A stretch of 64,000 nucleotides of DNA from Archangium lansingense (GTDB lineage: Bacteria > Myxococcota > Myxococcia > Myxococcales > Myxococcaceae), in the NCBI RefSeq assembly GCF_026626635.1, contig NZ_JAPNKA010000001.1, positions 9,284,501 through 9,348,500 on the forward strand, read 5' to 3'. Below, piece after piece: positions 17,332-24,468 of this stretch (position 1 is its first letter; every line of letters starts with the position of its first letter). The position numbers and the translations under genes were made by a program. The notes beneath the pieces were generated by a model. It ran no database searches and was not told the origin of the DNA. It saw only the letters and a program-made list of their open reading frames with translations.

Positions 17332-18021
17332 ATGACGCGACTGATGCTGGTGTGTGTGCTCACGCCGCTGATGGCGGCGGCGCAGGAGACGACGGCCCCG
17401 GCCCCTGAGGGAGCAACGGCGGAAGCGGTGAGGCTGGAGGAGAAGCGGGAGAACTTCGGAGCGGTGGTGGCGCCGGCGGCGCTGCCAGACGGGGCGACGG
17501 CGGTGTCCGGGTGGGTGGGAGTGCCGGAGGTAGGGGCGGCGTACCGGCAGGGGACGGGAGGCTGGGAGGTCGGGGGCCGAGCGCGGTTCGACTATCTGCG
17601 GCTGGCGGTAACAGCGGAGGGAGTGGCGAGGCGGCAGGTGTGGACGAGCGGAGCGTGGGCGTTGGCGCCGGAGCTGGGGCTGGGGGTGACGGGGAACACA
17701 GGGAGCCAGTACTTCGACGAGCAGAACATGGAGGGGTGGTTCCTGAGGGTGAACCCGGCGGTGGTGCTGAGCTGGAAGGTAGCGGAGACGGTGACGGCGG
17801 TGGGGCTGGTGGAAGTGCCGTACGACCTGGGGCTGAGCCCAGGAGGGACGTGGCGGGTGAAGCCGATGGCGGGAGGAGGAGCGGAGATCTACCTGGGCGA
17901 GGACCTGTCGCTGTCAGCGGTAGGAGAGCTGGGGGTAGACGTGTTCAAGGAGTTGCGGGGAGTGACGCAGACGCGGCTGGGCTACGGGGTGCGCCTGGGT
18001 CTGGGAGTGCGCCTGTTCTGA
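17332..18021 (+). CDS. Outer-membrane beta-barrel-like protein
   Basis: The 229-aa product has a signal peptide (TRLMLVCVLTPLMAAAQE), then alternating hydrophobic/polar strands (GWEVGGRARFDYLRLAVTAE, YGVRLGLGVRLF at the end). It ends in Phe, the usual last residue for barrel assembly. This suggests an eight- to ten-stranded outer-membrane porin-like barrel. The channel or adhesion role is unknown. It uses many G-rich codons; no other oddity is seen. Confidence 0.75.
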   Translation: MTRLMLVCVLTPLMAAAQETTAPAPEGATAEAVRLEEKRENFGAVVAPAALPDGATAVSGWVGVPEVGAAYRQGTGGWEVGGRARFDYLRLAVTAEGVARRQVWTSGAWALAPELGLGVTGNTGSQYFDEQNMEGWFLRVNPAVVLSWKVAETVTAVGLVEVPYDLGLSPGGTWRVKPMAGGGAEIYLGEDLSLSAVGELGVDVFKELRGVTQTRLGYGVRLGLGVRLF

Positions 18022-18061
18022 AGCGGTAGAACGAAGCAGCCCCCATCCCCTCCCCTGCCAA

Positions 18062-18170
18062 CAATCTCCCCTCTCCCCCCGGGAGAAGGACGGGGTGAGG
18101 GTGCCACGAACCCCAGGTTGGATCCGTGTATGCCCCCTCTCCCTCTGGGAGAGGGCTGGGGTGAGGGTCT
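18062..18170. repeat. Two copies of the REP-like palindrome
   Basis: Around 18065-18100 there is a diverged copy, and at 18135-18155 an exact copy, of the same CCCTCTCCCTCTGGGAGAGG element, each followed by a GGTGAGGGT tail. They fill the space after the barrel gene and before the convergent Cys-rich small protein. Confidence 0.7.
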
Positions 18171-18196
18171 ACCGCGGCATCACAGCGCCCCCGTGC

Positions 18197-18433
18197 TCAC
18201 CACTCCGGAATGGGAGTGACCCGAGGAGTGCCCAGAATCTCCAGCGTGCGGAGCGCAACCCGAATCAAGGTCTGAGCACAAGGCTCGCAGCCACCGGCAC
18301 AGCACCGAGGCCAATGGCCCTCGGGGTTGCGCAGGAGGGGCCGGACACAGGCCTCGTAGTAGGAGGGGAAGGACAGCTCCTGGCTGGCGCGGTGGAGCGC
18401 TGCATCCATCTGCTCTTCGGTGAAGTCGGCCAC
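18197..18433 (-). CDS. Small protein with CCxxxCxxC motif
   Basis: The 78-residue product has an acidic helical start (MADFTEEQMDAALHRASQEL) and a compact Cys motif near residue 45 (RCCAGGCEPCAQT) that can bind zinc or a metal cluster. No known domain is recognised. A poly-pyrimidine, TTTAAA-containing stretch lies just before the start. The gene is likely real because it has a good frame and codon use. It lies between the REP copies and the JAMM-like gene. Confidence 0.65.
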   Translation of the reverse strand: MADFTEEQMDAALHRASQELSFPSYYEACVRPLLRNPEGHWPRCCAGGCEPCAQTLIRVALRTLEILGTPRVTPIPEW

Positions 18434-18521
18434 GGCCCTATTTAAAGCATGCCCGGACCACGGCGCTCACGGGGGGCCCGCCCCACGAAGGAGCGGACCT
18501 TCTCGTTCCGTTCGCGGAAGC

Positions 18522-19124
18522 TCAGCGCCCGTGGACAAAGAATCGGATGGCCAGGGGACGGCAACTGGCGCCGGACTCGGGTGGAGGAGCCCAGGCCCCA
18601 AGCGAGTGATAGAGCCGCCCCTCGCGCCGCTCCAGGTAGAGGATCATGTTGAGCGGCCAGCCGGAGCCACAGAAGAGGTGCCGGTCCATGGGGGTGGGCT
18701 CCTGGCTGACGCGGAGCCCGCGCTCATGAGGCGGGCCGATGCGGTGCCAATCCGGGTGCAGGTGGATGGAGCCGAGCACCTCCAGCCCCTCGGCCTCGGC
18801 CTCCTGGGTGATGAGCAGAAGCTCTTTGGGCTCGCACCAGAAGCCGCGGCGGCCGTTGGAGTAGCAGGCGCCGAAGAGGGGAATGATGGTGGACTGGAAC
18901 TCCTGGAGCACTGTGCCGTCGGACTCGCGGATGTTGAGCGCGAAGCGGACGCGCTCCACGACCATCGCATCCTCGACGAAGCGCCCGAGCAGGATGGCCC
19001 AGCAGCGAGGCGGGAGCTCGGGGGTACACGACTCGTACTCGCGCACCGAGTCGCCGAAGAAGTCGGCGAGCACCGCCAGGTCCAGGAGCACGGTGTCGGG
19101 AGTCACGGCTCCGTCTCCTGACAC
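18522..19124 (-). CDS. JAMM/MPN-like protein, probably a metallohydrolase or relic
   Basis: The 200-aa protein has a JAB1/MPN-like core: EVLGSIHLHPDWHRIG at residues about 125-140, then a Ser and Asp in SQEPTPMDRHLFCG. This resembles the HxHx...SxxD zinc site of the JAMM family, but the spacing is longer than usual. A Cys in FCGSGWP lies beside the Asp. The start, MSGDGAVTPDTVLLDLAVLA, overlaps the end of the upstream dehydrogenase by 22 bases, so it is cotranscribed with it. The function is unknown; deubiquitinase-like or peptide-isopeptide cleavage is a guess. Confidence 0.6.
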   Translation of the reverse strand: MSGDGAVTPDTVLLDLAVLADFFGDSVREYESCTPELPPRCWAILLGRFVEDAMVVERVRFALNIRESDGTVLQEFQSTIIPLFGACYSNGRRGFWCEPKELLLITQEAEAEGLEVLGSIHLHPDWHRIGPPHERGLRVSQEPTPMDRHLFCGSGWPLNMILYLERREGRLYHSLGAWAPPPESGASCRPLAIRFFVHGR

Positions 19125-20068
19125 GGAGTGCGTAGCCGGCCCGCGGCTCGCTCCTCACGGAGTTGAGAGATGAGGTGGCGAGCCACACGCTCCTCGAAGG
19201 CGGTGGTGGCCTCGGGCGTCCACGAATAGAACCCCTGCCCCGACTTGAGCCCGAGCTCCCCCCGCTCGACCTTCTGCGCGATGACTGGGGGCACCGGCCG
19301 GCCGGAGCCACGCATGATGGCCGCCAGGAGATCCAGCCCGACGAGATCCAACCGGTCGAAGACGCCGGTGACGCCGAGGCGCCGCCCCATGCCGTAGGTG
19401 ATGGCCCGGTCCACCATCTCCGGGGTGGCCACGCCCTCCTGGACGAGGCGGAGGGCCTCGGCGATCAACGCCTGCTGCAGGCGGGGGCCCACGGTGCCCG
19501 GCACATCCCTTTGGAATACCACCGGGGCCTTGCCCACCTCTTCGAGCAGGAGCCGGGTGGCCTCGACGACGTCCGGGGACGTCTTCTCGCCGGGGACGAC
19601 ATCCACGAGGGGGATGAGGTGCGCGGGCAGGTAGTAGTGAGCGGAGAGGACGCGCTCGGGCCGGGAACAGTCCCGGGCGATCGCGGTGACGCTGAGGGCC
19701 GTGGTGTTGGTGGCGAGGATGGTGCCCGGCGACGCGAGCCCGTCCATCTCCCGGAAGACCTGCTGCTTGACGGCAAGGTCCTCGGGGACGGACTCGACGA
19801 CGAAGTCCTGGTCCGCGACGGCCTCAGCGAGGACGGTGGTGCGCCGGATGCGCCCGAGCGCGGCGGCGGCCTGCGCCGAGGAGAGGAGCCCCGTCTCCAC
19901 CATGAGTGCCGCATCGCGCTCGATGCGCACCTGGGCCTGGGCGCTGCTCTCGGGGCGCGTGTTGTAGAGCGTCACCTGCCGGCCGGCGGTGGCGAACTCG
20001 AGCGCGATGCCACACCCCATTGCACCGCCCCCCACCATACCAATTCTCTTGATTTGCCTGGGTTCCAT
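19103..20068 (-). CDS. 3-Hydroxyacyl-CoA dehydrogenase (single-domain type)
   Basis: The 321-aa enzyme starts with the NAD-binding Rossmann loop RIGMVGGGAMGCGIALEFAT and has the family His in SAHYYLPAHLIPLVDVVPGE. The C-terminal domain reads GVFDRLDLVGLDLL, as in 3-hydroxybutyryl-CoA dehydrogenases. It oxidises a 3-hydroxyacyl-CoA with NAD in the cytoplasm. It lacks the enoyl hydratase part of the large fusion enzymes. The downstream JAMM-like gene starts inside its end. Confidence 0.9.
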   Translation of the reverse strand: MEPRQIKRIGMVGGGAMGCGIALEFATAGRQVTLYNTRPESSAQAQVRIERDAALMVETGLLSSAQAAAALGRIRRTTVLAEAVADQDFVVESVPEDLAVKQQVFREMDGLASPGTILATNTTALSVTAIARDCSRPERVLSAHYYLPAHLIPLVDVVPGEKTSPDVVEATRLLLEEVGKAPVVFQRDVPGTVGPRLQQALIAEALRLVQEGVATPEMVDRAITYGMGRRLGVTGVFDRLDLVGLDLLAAIMRGSGRPVPPVIAQKVERGELGLKSGQGFYSWTPEATTAFEERVARHLISQLREERAAGRLRTPCQETEP

Positions 20069-20239
20069 GGCTGGGAGAATCCCCTCTCCGAGGGGGCGGA
20101 GGCAATCCCCTCTGCGGAGGCCCCCCCCTCTTCAGAGCCCAGGAGTGCCTTCATGAGTGGTTGGACGGGGCTGCCCCTCTATGCTCTCCCTTCGCCGGGT
20201 GCCAGAGGAACGCCTGGAGCACCATGACGAGTGCCCTAC

Positions 20240-20929
20240 ATGCACACCAGAACGTTCGCTCAGAAGCTCTTGGCCTTGAGCCTCGGTATCCTCCTTGTTT
20301 CCTGTAGCGTGACCCAGCCCCTCGTGGCGGCCCAGGGCCCCACGGGCCAGCACGATCTGGCCAGGTACGCACTCATCGTCCAGGAGATGCCGGATGGGCA
20401 GATCGCGCACGACTGGAAACCGCTCAAGGACTTCGACTTGATGAAGCTCCAATCCACCCTGAGCGCGATGAACTCAAACCGAGGAATCGTGCGCGCCTCC
20501 TCGAATGGGTTGAAGGAGTACTGCGAAGGCCGGCGGGCTCAGTGCGAACAGGACTGCCTCGCGAGTAGCAGGCCGGTCCAGGTCGGCAACGTGAAATATG
20601 ACGATGTCAAAACACAACCATGGCGCAAGGCCAGGACATGGTGGTGTCCGAGGTATTGCATGGACCAAGCAGTTCTGTGCAACAAAGGGAGGGGCAGCTG
20701 GGCTGAAGAATATGCTGCGGAGTTCCATGCGATTGAGCCCGCAGTTGATTGGATAAAAACCCACCGTGACGAGCTTCTCGCAGGCTCCGTCATCATCATC
20801 ACAGGAGTCGCCTTCGTTGCCGTAGTCGCCGCTTCGAGCGGAGGTGCTCTCATCCTGATTCCGCTCGTGTTTTTCGCGGAGCTCCCCTCCGGATTCCCCG
20901 CCCCCACCATCGCGGAGGCCACCCGTTGA
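20240..20929 (+). CDS. Lipoprotein resembling a SitA-type toxin N-terminus
   Basis: The 229-aa product has a lipobox (LLALSLGILLVSCS), a Cys-rich middle (EYCEGRRAQCEQDCLASSRP, then WWCPRYCMDQAVLCNKGRG) and a hydrophobic hairpin near residues 190-215 (GSVIIITGVAFVAVVAASSG). It then stops after about 14 residues. From memory, this architecture matches myxobacterial lipoproteins of the SitA group, which normally continue into a toxin domain behind the hydrophobic hairpin. Here that payload is missing. The gene is coupled by a TTGA overlap to a 282-aa partner. Lower GC than the neighbours suggests recent gain. The toxin link is inferred. Confidence 0.6.
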   Translation: MHTRTFAQKLLALSLGILLVSCSVTQPLVAAQGPTGQHDLARYALIVQEMPDGQIAHDWKPLKDFDLMKLQSTLSAMNSNRGIVRASSNGLKEYCEGRRAQCEQDCLASSRPVQVGNVKYDDVKTQPWRKARTWWCPRYCMDQAVLCNKGRGSWAEEYAAEFHAIEPAVDWIKTHRDELLAGSVIIITGVAFVAVVAASSGGALILIPLVFFAELPSGFPAPTIAEATR

Positions 20930-21774
20930 GCATCTATGATTCTCTCATAGGCGCTGGGCAATTCGCCGCATCCCGATGGCGCAATGCAGGCTTCGAAAAC
21001 AGAAAAGAAGAACAGCGGCTCTGGGCACAGATGAACGTGTACAGGGACTTCATCTACGCAACCGGCCAAGTCTATCTGTTTGAAGACTACCTCAAGGGAC
21101 TCCCCCCCACATCACGTCCCTACATGAGCAATGCCCTCGCGGCGCATCAAGATGCGGCGACCTCGCAAAGGAGCGTGGAACTTCTCCTGAAGGCTTATGC
21201 CGAGACGACGGATCCCGAACAGCATCAATCCGCGAGCGTCCTCGTCCATCTGGTCAACTTCATCGCCGACACCGGGCAACTCGATGCTTGCGAGGACTAC
21301 ATCAACAATCGCCTGGACTATGCTCCGCTCGCCATCGCTCATTTCACGACGCGCGATGAGGCGGAGGCATGGCTGAAGGGCCCCGCGGAACCACCCAGTC
21401 CGGCGAACATACTCATTGGCGACGAGTACTATCAGGCCGTTTATTCTCGCGAAGACAACACTCGCTTCATGTACCGCGACTACATCATCGAGCAATATAT
21501 CGGAGAACTTGCCGCAAGAGGAATACCTCCCACAGCGCCATCCTTTGAGACCCGTGCAGAAGCAGAAGCGTGGCTGAAGGACCATCCAGCGACTCCCTTC
21601 GACTTCGCGTCAATCGCCGGGGAGTACTACTTCGCGGTGCATCACAAGAGGCTGAAGCGCCACACACTCCACCATGTGGCATCCGCCCTGGCGAAGTGGG
21701 AAGAGATGAAGAGGGCTGCCGAGCAGGAGAAAGCCCAGGATGCAGCAGCGAAGACCGAAAGGGAGGACGAGTAG
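20926..21774 (+). CDS. Cytoplasmic protein, possible immunity partner
   Basis: The 282-aa product starts with a TTG that overlaps the stop of the lipoprotein gene. It is acidic and mostly helical, with no signal peptide. An internal duplication is visible: HFTTRDEAEAWLKGP and SFETRAEAEAWLKDH, each followed by a GxEYYxAV-like segment. Such repeat-containing partners sit next to polymorphic lipoprotein toxins in myxobacteria, so immunity to a cognate toxin is a reasonable inference. No enzymatic motif is seen. The C-terminus is a charged helix rich in Glu and Lys. Confidence 0.6.
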   Translation: MSIYDSLIGAGQFAASRWRNAGFENRKEEQRLWAQMNVYRDFIYATGQVYLFEDYLKGLPPTSRPYMSNALAAHQDAATSQRSVELLLKAYAETTDPEQHQSASVLVHLVNFIADTGQLDACEDYINNRLDYAPLAIAHFTTRDEAEAWLKGPAEPPSPANILIGDEYYQAVYSREDNTRFMYRDYIIEQYIGELAARGIPPTAPSFETRAEAEAWLKDHPATPFDFASIAGEYYFAVHHKRLKRHTLHHVASALAKWEEMKRAAEQEKAQDAAAKTEREDE

Positions 21775-21826
21775 CTCCACACCTGCTCAGCTAACAGGCG
21801 TGGCTCGCCTCTCCTCGAAGAAGACT

Positions 21827-22840
21827 TCACTGCACCGCAATCTCTCTCACCTGCGGTGACACTTCCTCGACGGACACCTTCACATCCAGGAAGTGCGCGA
21901 ACGTCTCGATCTGCGTCTGGGCATGCCCATCGAGCGGCAGGGTCCGGAACGAGCCCCCACGGGCCAGCGCGAGCAACAGCATGAGCTGATCACACAGGTG
22001 GTGCCCCACGGGCACACCGGCCTCCAGGTAGACCTGTGCCTCCTCCGCCACGGACCCGGCGATGTCCTCTGCTCGCACGCCCCGCTCCCCGAACCCGGTG
22101 AACACCTCGGTGACGTGCTCGCTCTCGACCTCCAGGCACACCACGTTCCCCGGCCCCGCCGAGCTCTTCAGCTCCTCCACCCGCCGCTCGTCCTCGAGCA
22201 ATCCGAGCTTCCGCCCCACCGTCTCCAGTTCCCGCTTCGCCACGTCGTACGGCACCTGCGCGATCACCGCCGTCGCCTGCCGCCGTACCACGTTCCCCCG
22301 CTCCATCAGGTGCAAGGGCTTCAGCGGCGCGGGCTGCACCATCACCTCGAACTTTCCTCCTCCCGCCGGGAAGAACCCGTGCTTCTCCAGCGTGGCCTCC
22401 ACGCCCGGTCCCATCCGCCGCACCAGCGGCAGGTACGCCTTCGTCAGGAAGTCGAACGGCGGCGCCGCCGGGTTGTGCGTCCCTCCCTCGAGCACCAGCG
22501 TCGACGTCCCGCTCGCCCCCAGCAGCGCCGGCAGCACCGTCTGCAGCACCAGCGTGGCGCTCCCCGCCGTCCCCACCGCGAAGTGGTAGTCCCCCGACTT
22601 CAGGCTCCTCGGCCGGAACGTCAGCTCCTTCGAGTGCAGCTCCGCCCCCTCCAGGTCCGCGTCCCCCACCGCCGCCGCCGCCTTCACCGCCGTCAGGTGC
22701 TGGCGCAGCAGCCCCGGCTTCGAGCGTCCCGCTCGGATATTCACCATCTGGAAGGGCGTCCCCGTCACCAGCGACAGCGCCAGCGACGTGCGCAGCACCT
22801 GTCCCCCTCCCTCTCCCTTCGAACCATCGATGCGAATCAT
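21827..22840 (-). CDS. rtcA: RNA 3'-terminal phosphate cyclase RtcA
   Basis: RtcA turns an RNA 3'-phosphate into a 2',3'-cyclic phosphate with ATP. The 337-aa product begins MIRIDGSKGEGGGQVLRTSL, the conserved start. It contains the nucleophile His region VGHHLCDQLMLLLALARGG near the C-terminus and the GTAGSATLVLQTVLPAL block in between. The ATG at 22840 has a GGGAG box before it and matches the family start. It lies behind rtcB, 250 bases apart, on the same strand, and should be under the sigma-54 promoter before rtcB. Confidence 0.95.
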   Translation of the reverse strand: MIRIDGSKGEGGGQVLRTSLALSLVTGTPFQMVNIRAGRSKPGLLRQHLTAVKAAAAVGDADLEGAELHSKELTFRPRSLKSGDYHFAVGTAGSATLVLQTVLPALLGASGTSTLVLEGGTHNPAAPPFDFLTKAYLPLVRRMGPGVEATLEKHGFFPAGGGKFEVMVQPAPLKPLHLMERGNVVRRQATAVIAQVPYDVAKRELETVGRKLGLLEDERRVEELKSSAGPGNVVCLEVESEHVTEVFTGFGERGVRAEDIAGSVAEEAQVYLEAGVPVGHHLCDQLMLLLALARGGSFRTLPLDGHAQTQIETFAHFLDVKVSVEEVSPQVREIAVQ

Positions 22841-22882
22841 TTCAGAACTCCCACAGACACTTTGCCAACCCATGGCCCCGAT

Positions 22883-22920
22883 ACCCTCACCCCGACCCTC
22901 TCCCGAGGGGAGAGGGAGAG
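22883..22920. repeat. REP-like palindrome in the rtcB-rtcA gap
   Basis: Here the repeat reads CCCTCACCCCGACCCTCTCC, then CGAGGGGAGAGGG, a diverged copy of the palindrome found at 13798 and 18135. It sits in the transcribed gap, close to the rtcA start. Confidence 0.65.
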
Positions 22921-22978
22921 GAGGTGGAGGGAGAGAAGCACGGAGGATACTGCGCGACAGGGACTGCCCGCACGTAGC

Positions 22979-23029
22979 GATGCCCGCTCCCTCATCCTAG
23001 CGACCGAAGTCTCGGAGAGAGCGGGCATC
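22979..23029 (-). ncRNA. Candidate structured RNA element behind rtcB
   Basis: An exact 11-base inverted repeat (GATGCCCGCTC / GAGCGGGCATC) encloses a 29-base loop that can hold a small 4-pair hairpin (CCGA-AGTC-TCGG). On the minus strand it lies about 60 bases after the rtcB stop, within the transcript leading to rtcA. It may be a terminator, a processing site or a small RNA; RNA repair operons of other bacteria sometimes encode Y RNA or tRNA-like RNA here. No U-run follows. The structure is seen; the role is not. Confidence 0.4.
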
Positions 23030-23090
23030 TCGATGTCTCTATCCCCTCATGTGTCCCTCCCGAGTCAGGCGCTCCTCTCGTGCACGGCCT

Positions 23091-24326
23091 TCAGCCCTTC
23101 ACGCACACCACCTGACGCAACGTGTGGACCACATCCACCAGGTCCGCCTGCGCCGTCATCACCGCGTCGATCGGCTTGTACGCACCGGGCGTCTCGTCGA
23201 TGACCTCCGCGTCCTTGCGGCACTCGATGCCCGCCGTCGCCTTCGCGTGGTCCTCCAGCGTGAAGCGCCGCTTCGCCGCCTCACGCGACATCACCCGGCC
23301 CGCACCGTGGCTGCACGAGTGGAAGGACTCCGCGTTCCCCTTCCCTCGCACGATGTACGAGCGCGCCCCCATGCTGCCGGGGATGATCCCGAGGTCCCCC
23401 TCGCGCGCCCGCACCGCCCCCTTGCGCGTCACGAATACGTTCTTCCCGTAGTGGTGCTCGCGCGACACGTAGTTGTGGTGGCAGTTCACCGCCGCCTCGG
23501 TCAGCTCGAACTCCGGCAGCTCACCGCTCGCCTTCAGCGCCTCCACCACCGAGCGCAGCATCAGCTCCCGGTTCGTCGCCGCGTACTCCTGCGCCCAGCT
23601 CACCGCGTGCAGGTAGTCCTCGAAGTACTCCGTCCCCTCGGGCAGGTACGCCAGGTCCGCCTCCGGCAAGTGGATGAAGAAGCGGCGCATGTCCTCCTTC
23701 GCCAGCTCGATGAAGTGGCTCCCGATCCGGTTCCCCACCCCGCGCGAACCGCTGTGCAGCATCAGCCACACCTGGCCGGCCTCATCCAGGCACACCTCGA
23801 TGAAGTGGTTCCCCGTCCCCAGCGTGCCGAGGTGCCCCAGGTCCGGGCCACGGCCCAGGCGCGGGTGCTTCGCCAGGATGGTGTCGTAGCCGGGCTTCAG
23901 GCGGGCCCAGGCCTCACGGTGCATGGCGGGCGAGTCCTGCCACGCGCCACGATCGTTCCGGCCGCCGTTGTCGGTACGGCCGTGCGGCACCGCCTTCTCG
24001 ATGGCCGAGCGCACCTTCCCGAGCGAGTCCGGGAGCTGCTCCGCGCGCAGCGTCGTGCGCACGGCGATCATCCCGCAGCCGATGTCCACGCCCACCGCGG
24101 CCGGAATCACCGCGCCCGCCGTCGCCACCACGCTCCCCACCGTCGCGCCGAACCCGCGGTGCACGTCCGGCATCACGGCGACCCACTTGTGGACGAACGG
24201 CAGGGACGCCATCGCGCGCAGCTGCTTCTTCGCCTCGTCCTCGAACGGCACGCCCACCGTCCACGCCTTGATGGGAACACCACCCGCCTCGTTCGACAGA
24301 ACCTCGTAGCTGCGCTGCGTCTGCAT
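23091..24326 (-). CDS. rtcB: RNA ligase RtcB
   Basis: RtcB joins a 2',3'-cyclic-phosphate or 3'-phosphate RNA end to a 5'-OH end using GTP and Mn. The 411-aa protein holds all key parts. MPDVHRGFGATVGSVVAT is near residue 60, VDIGCGM carries the metal Cys, GTGNHFIEV and MLHSGSRGVGNRIG give metal His, and FHSCSHGAGR near residue 345 contains the nucleophile His. The ATG at 24326 has an AAGGAG box 7 bases upstream. It is transcribed with rtcA from a sigma-54 promoter facing rtcR. The usual length is about 400-480 aa, so it looks complete. Confidence 0.97.
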   Translation of the reverse strand: MQTQRSYEVLSNEAGGVPIKAWTVGVPFEDEAKKQLRAMASLPFVHKWVAVMPDVHRGFGATVGSVVATAGAVIPAAVGVDIGCGMIAVRTTLRAEQLPDSLGKVRSAIEKAVPHGRTDNGGRNDRGAWQDSPAMHREAWARLKPGYDTILAKHPRLGRGPDLGHLGTLGTGNHFIEVCLDEAGQVWLMLHSGSRGVGNRIGSHFIELAKEDMRRFFIHLPEADLAYLPEGTEYFEDYLHAVSWAQEYAATNRELMLRSVVEALKASGELPEFELTEAAVNCHHNYVSREHHYGKNVFVTRKGAVRAREGDLGIIPGSMGARSYIVRGKGNAESFHSCSHGAGRVMSREAAKRRFTLEDHAKATAGIECRKDAEVIDETPGAYKPIDAVMTAQADLVDVVHTLRQVVCVKG

Positions 24327-24383
24327 GACCGTCTCCTTCAGTCCGTTCGCCCGGGAGTCCGTCCCGGGCACGCGAGGAGGTAG

Positions 24384-24399
24384 AGCAGGGCGCGTGCCA
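24384..24399 (-). promoter_or_regulatory. Sigma-54 promoter of rtcBA
   Basis: On the minus strand the sequence TGGCACGCGCCCTGCT gives a -24 GG and a -12 GC exactly 10 bases apart, matching TGGCACG-N4-TTGC in 13 or 14 positions. It lies about 58 bases upstream of the rtcB ATG. RtcR, encoded divergently beside it, is the expected activator. Confidence 0.85.
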
Positions 24400-24468
24400 A
24401 CCTCTTTCCGAGGGAGGGCATTACTCCCCTCGCCTGTTTCCTATCCTTTGGGATAAAGTCCTATCTGT

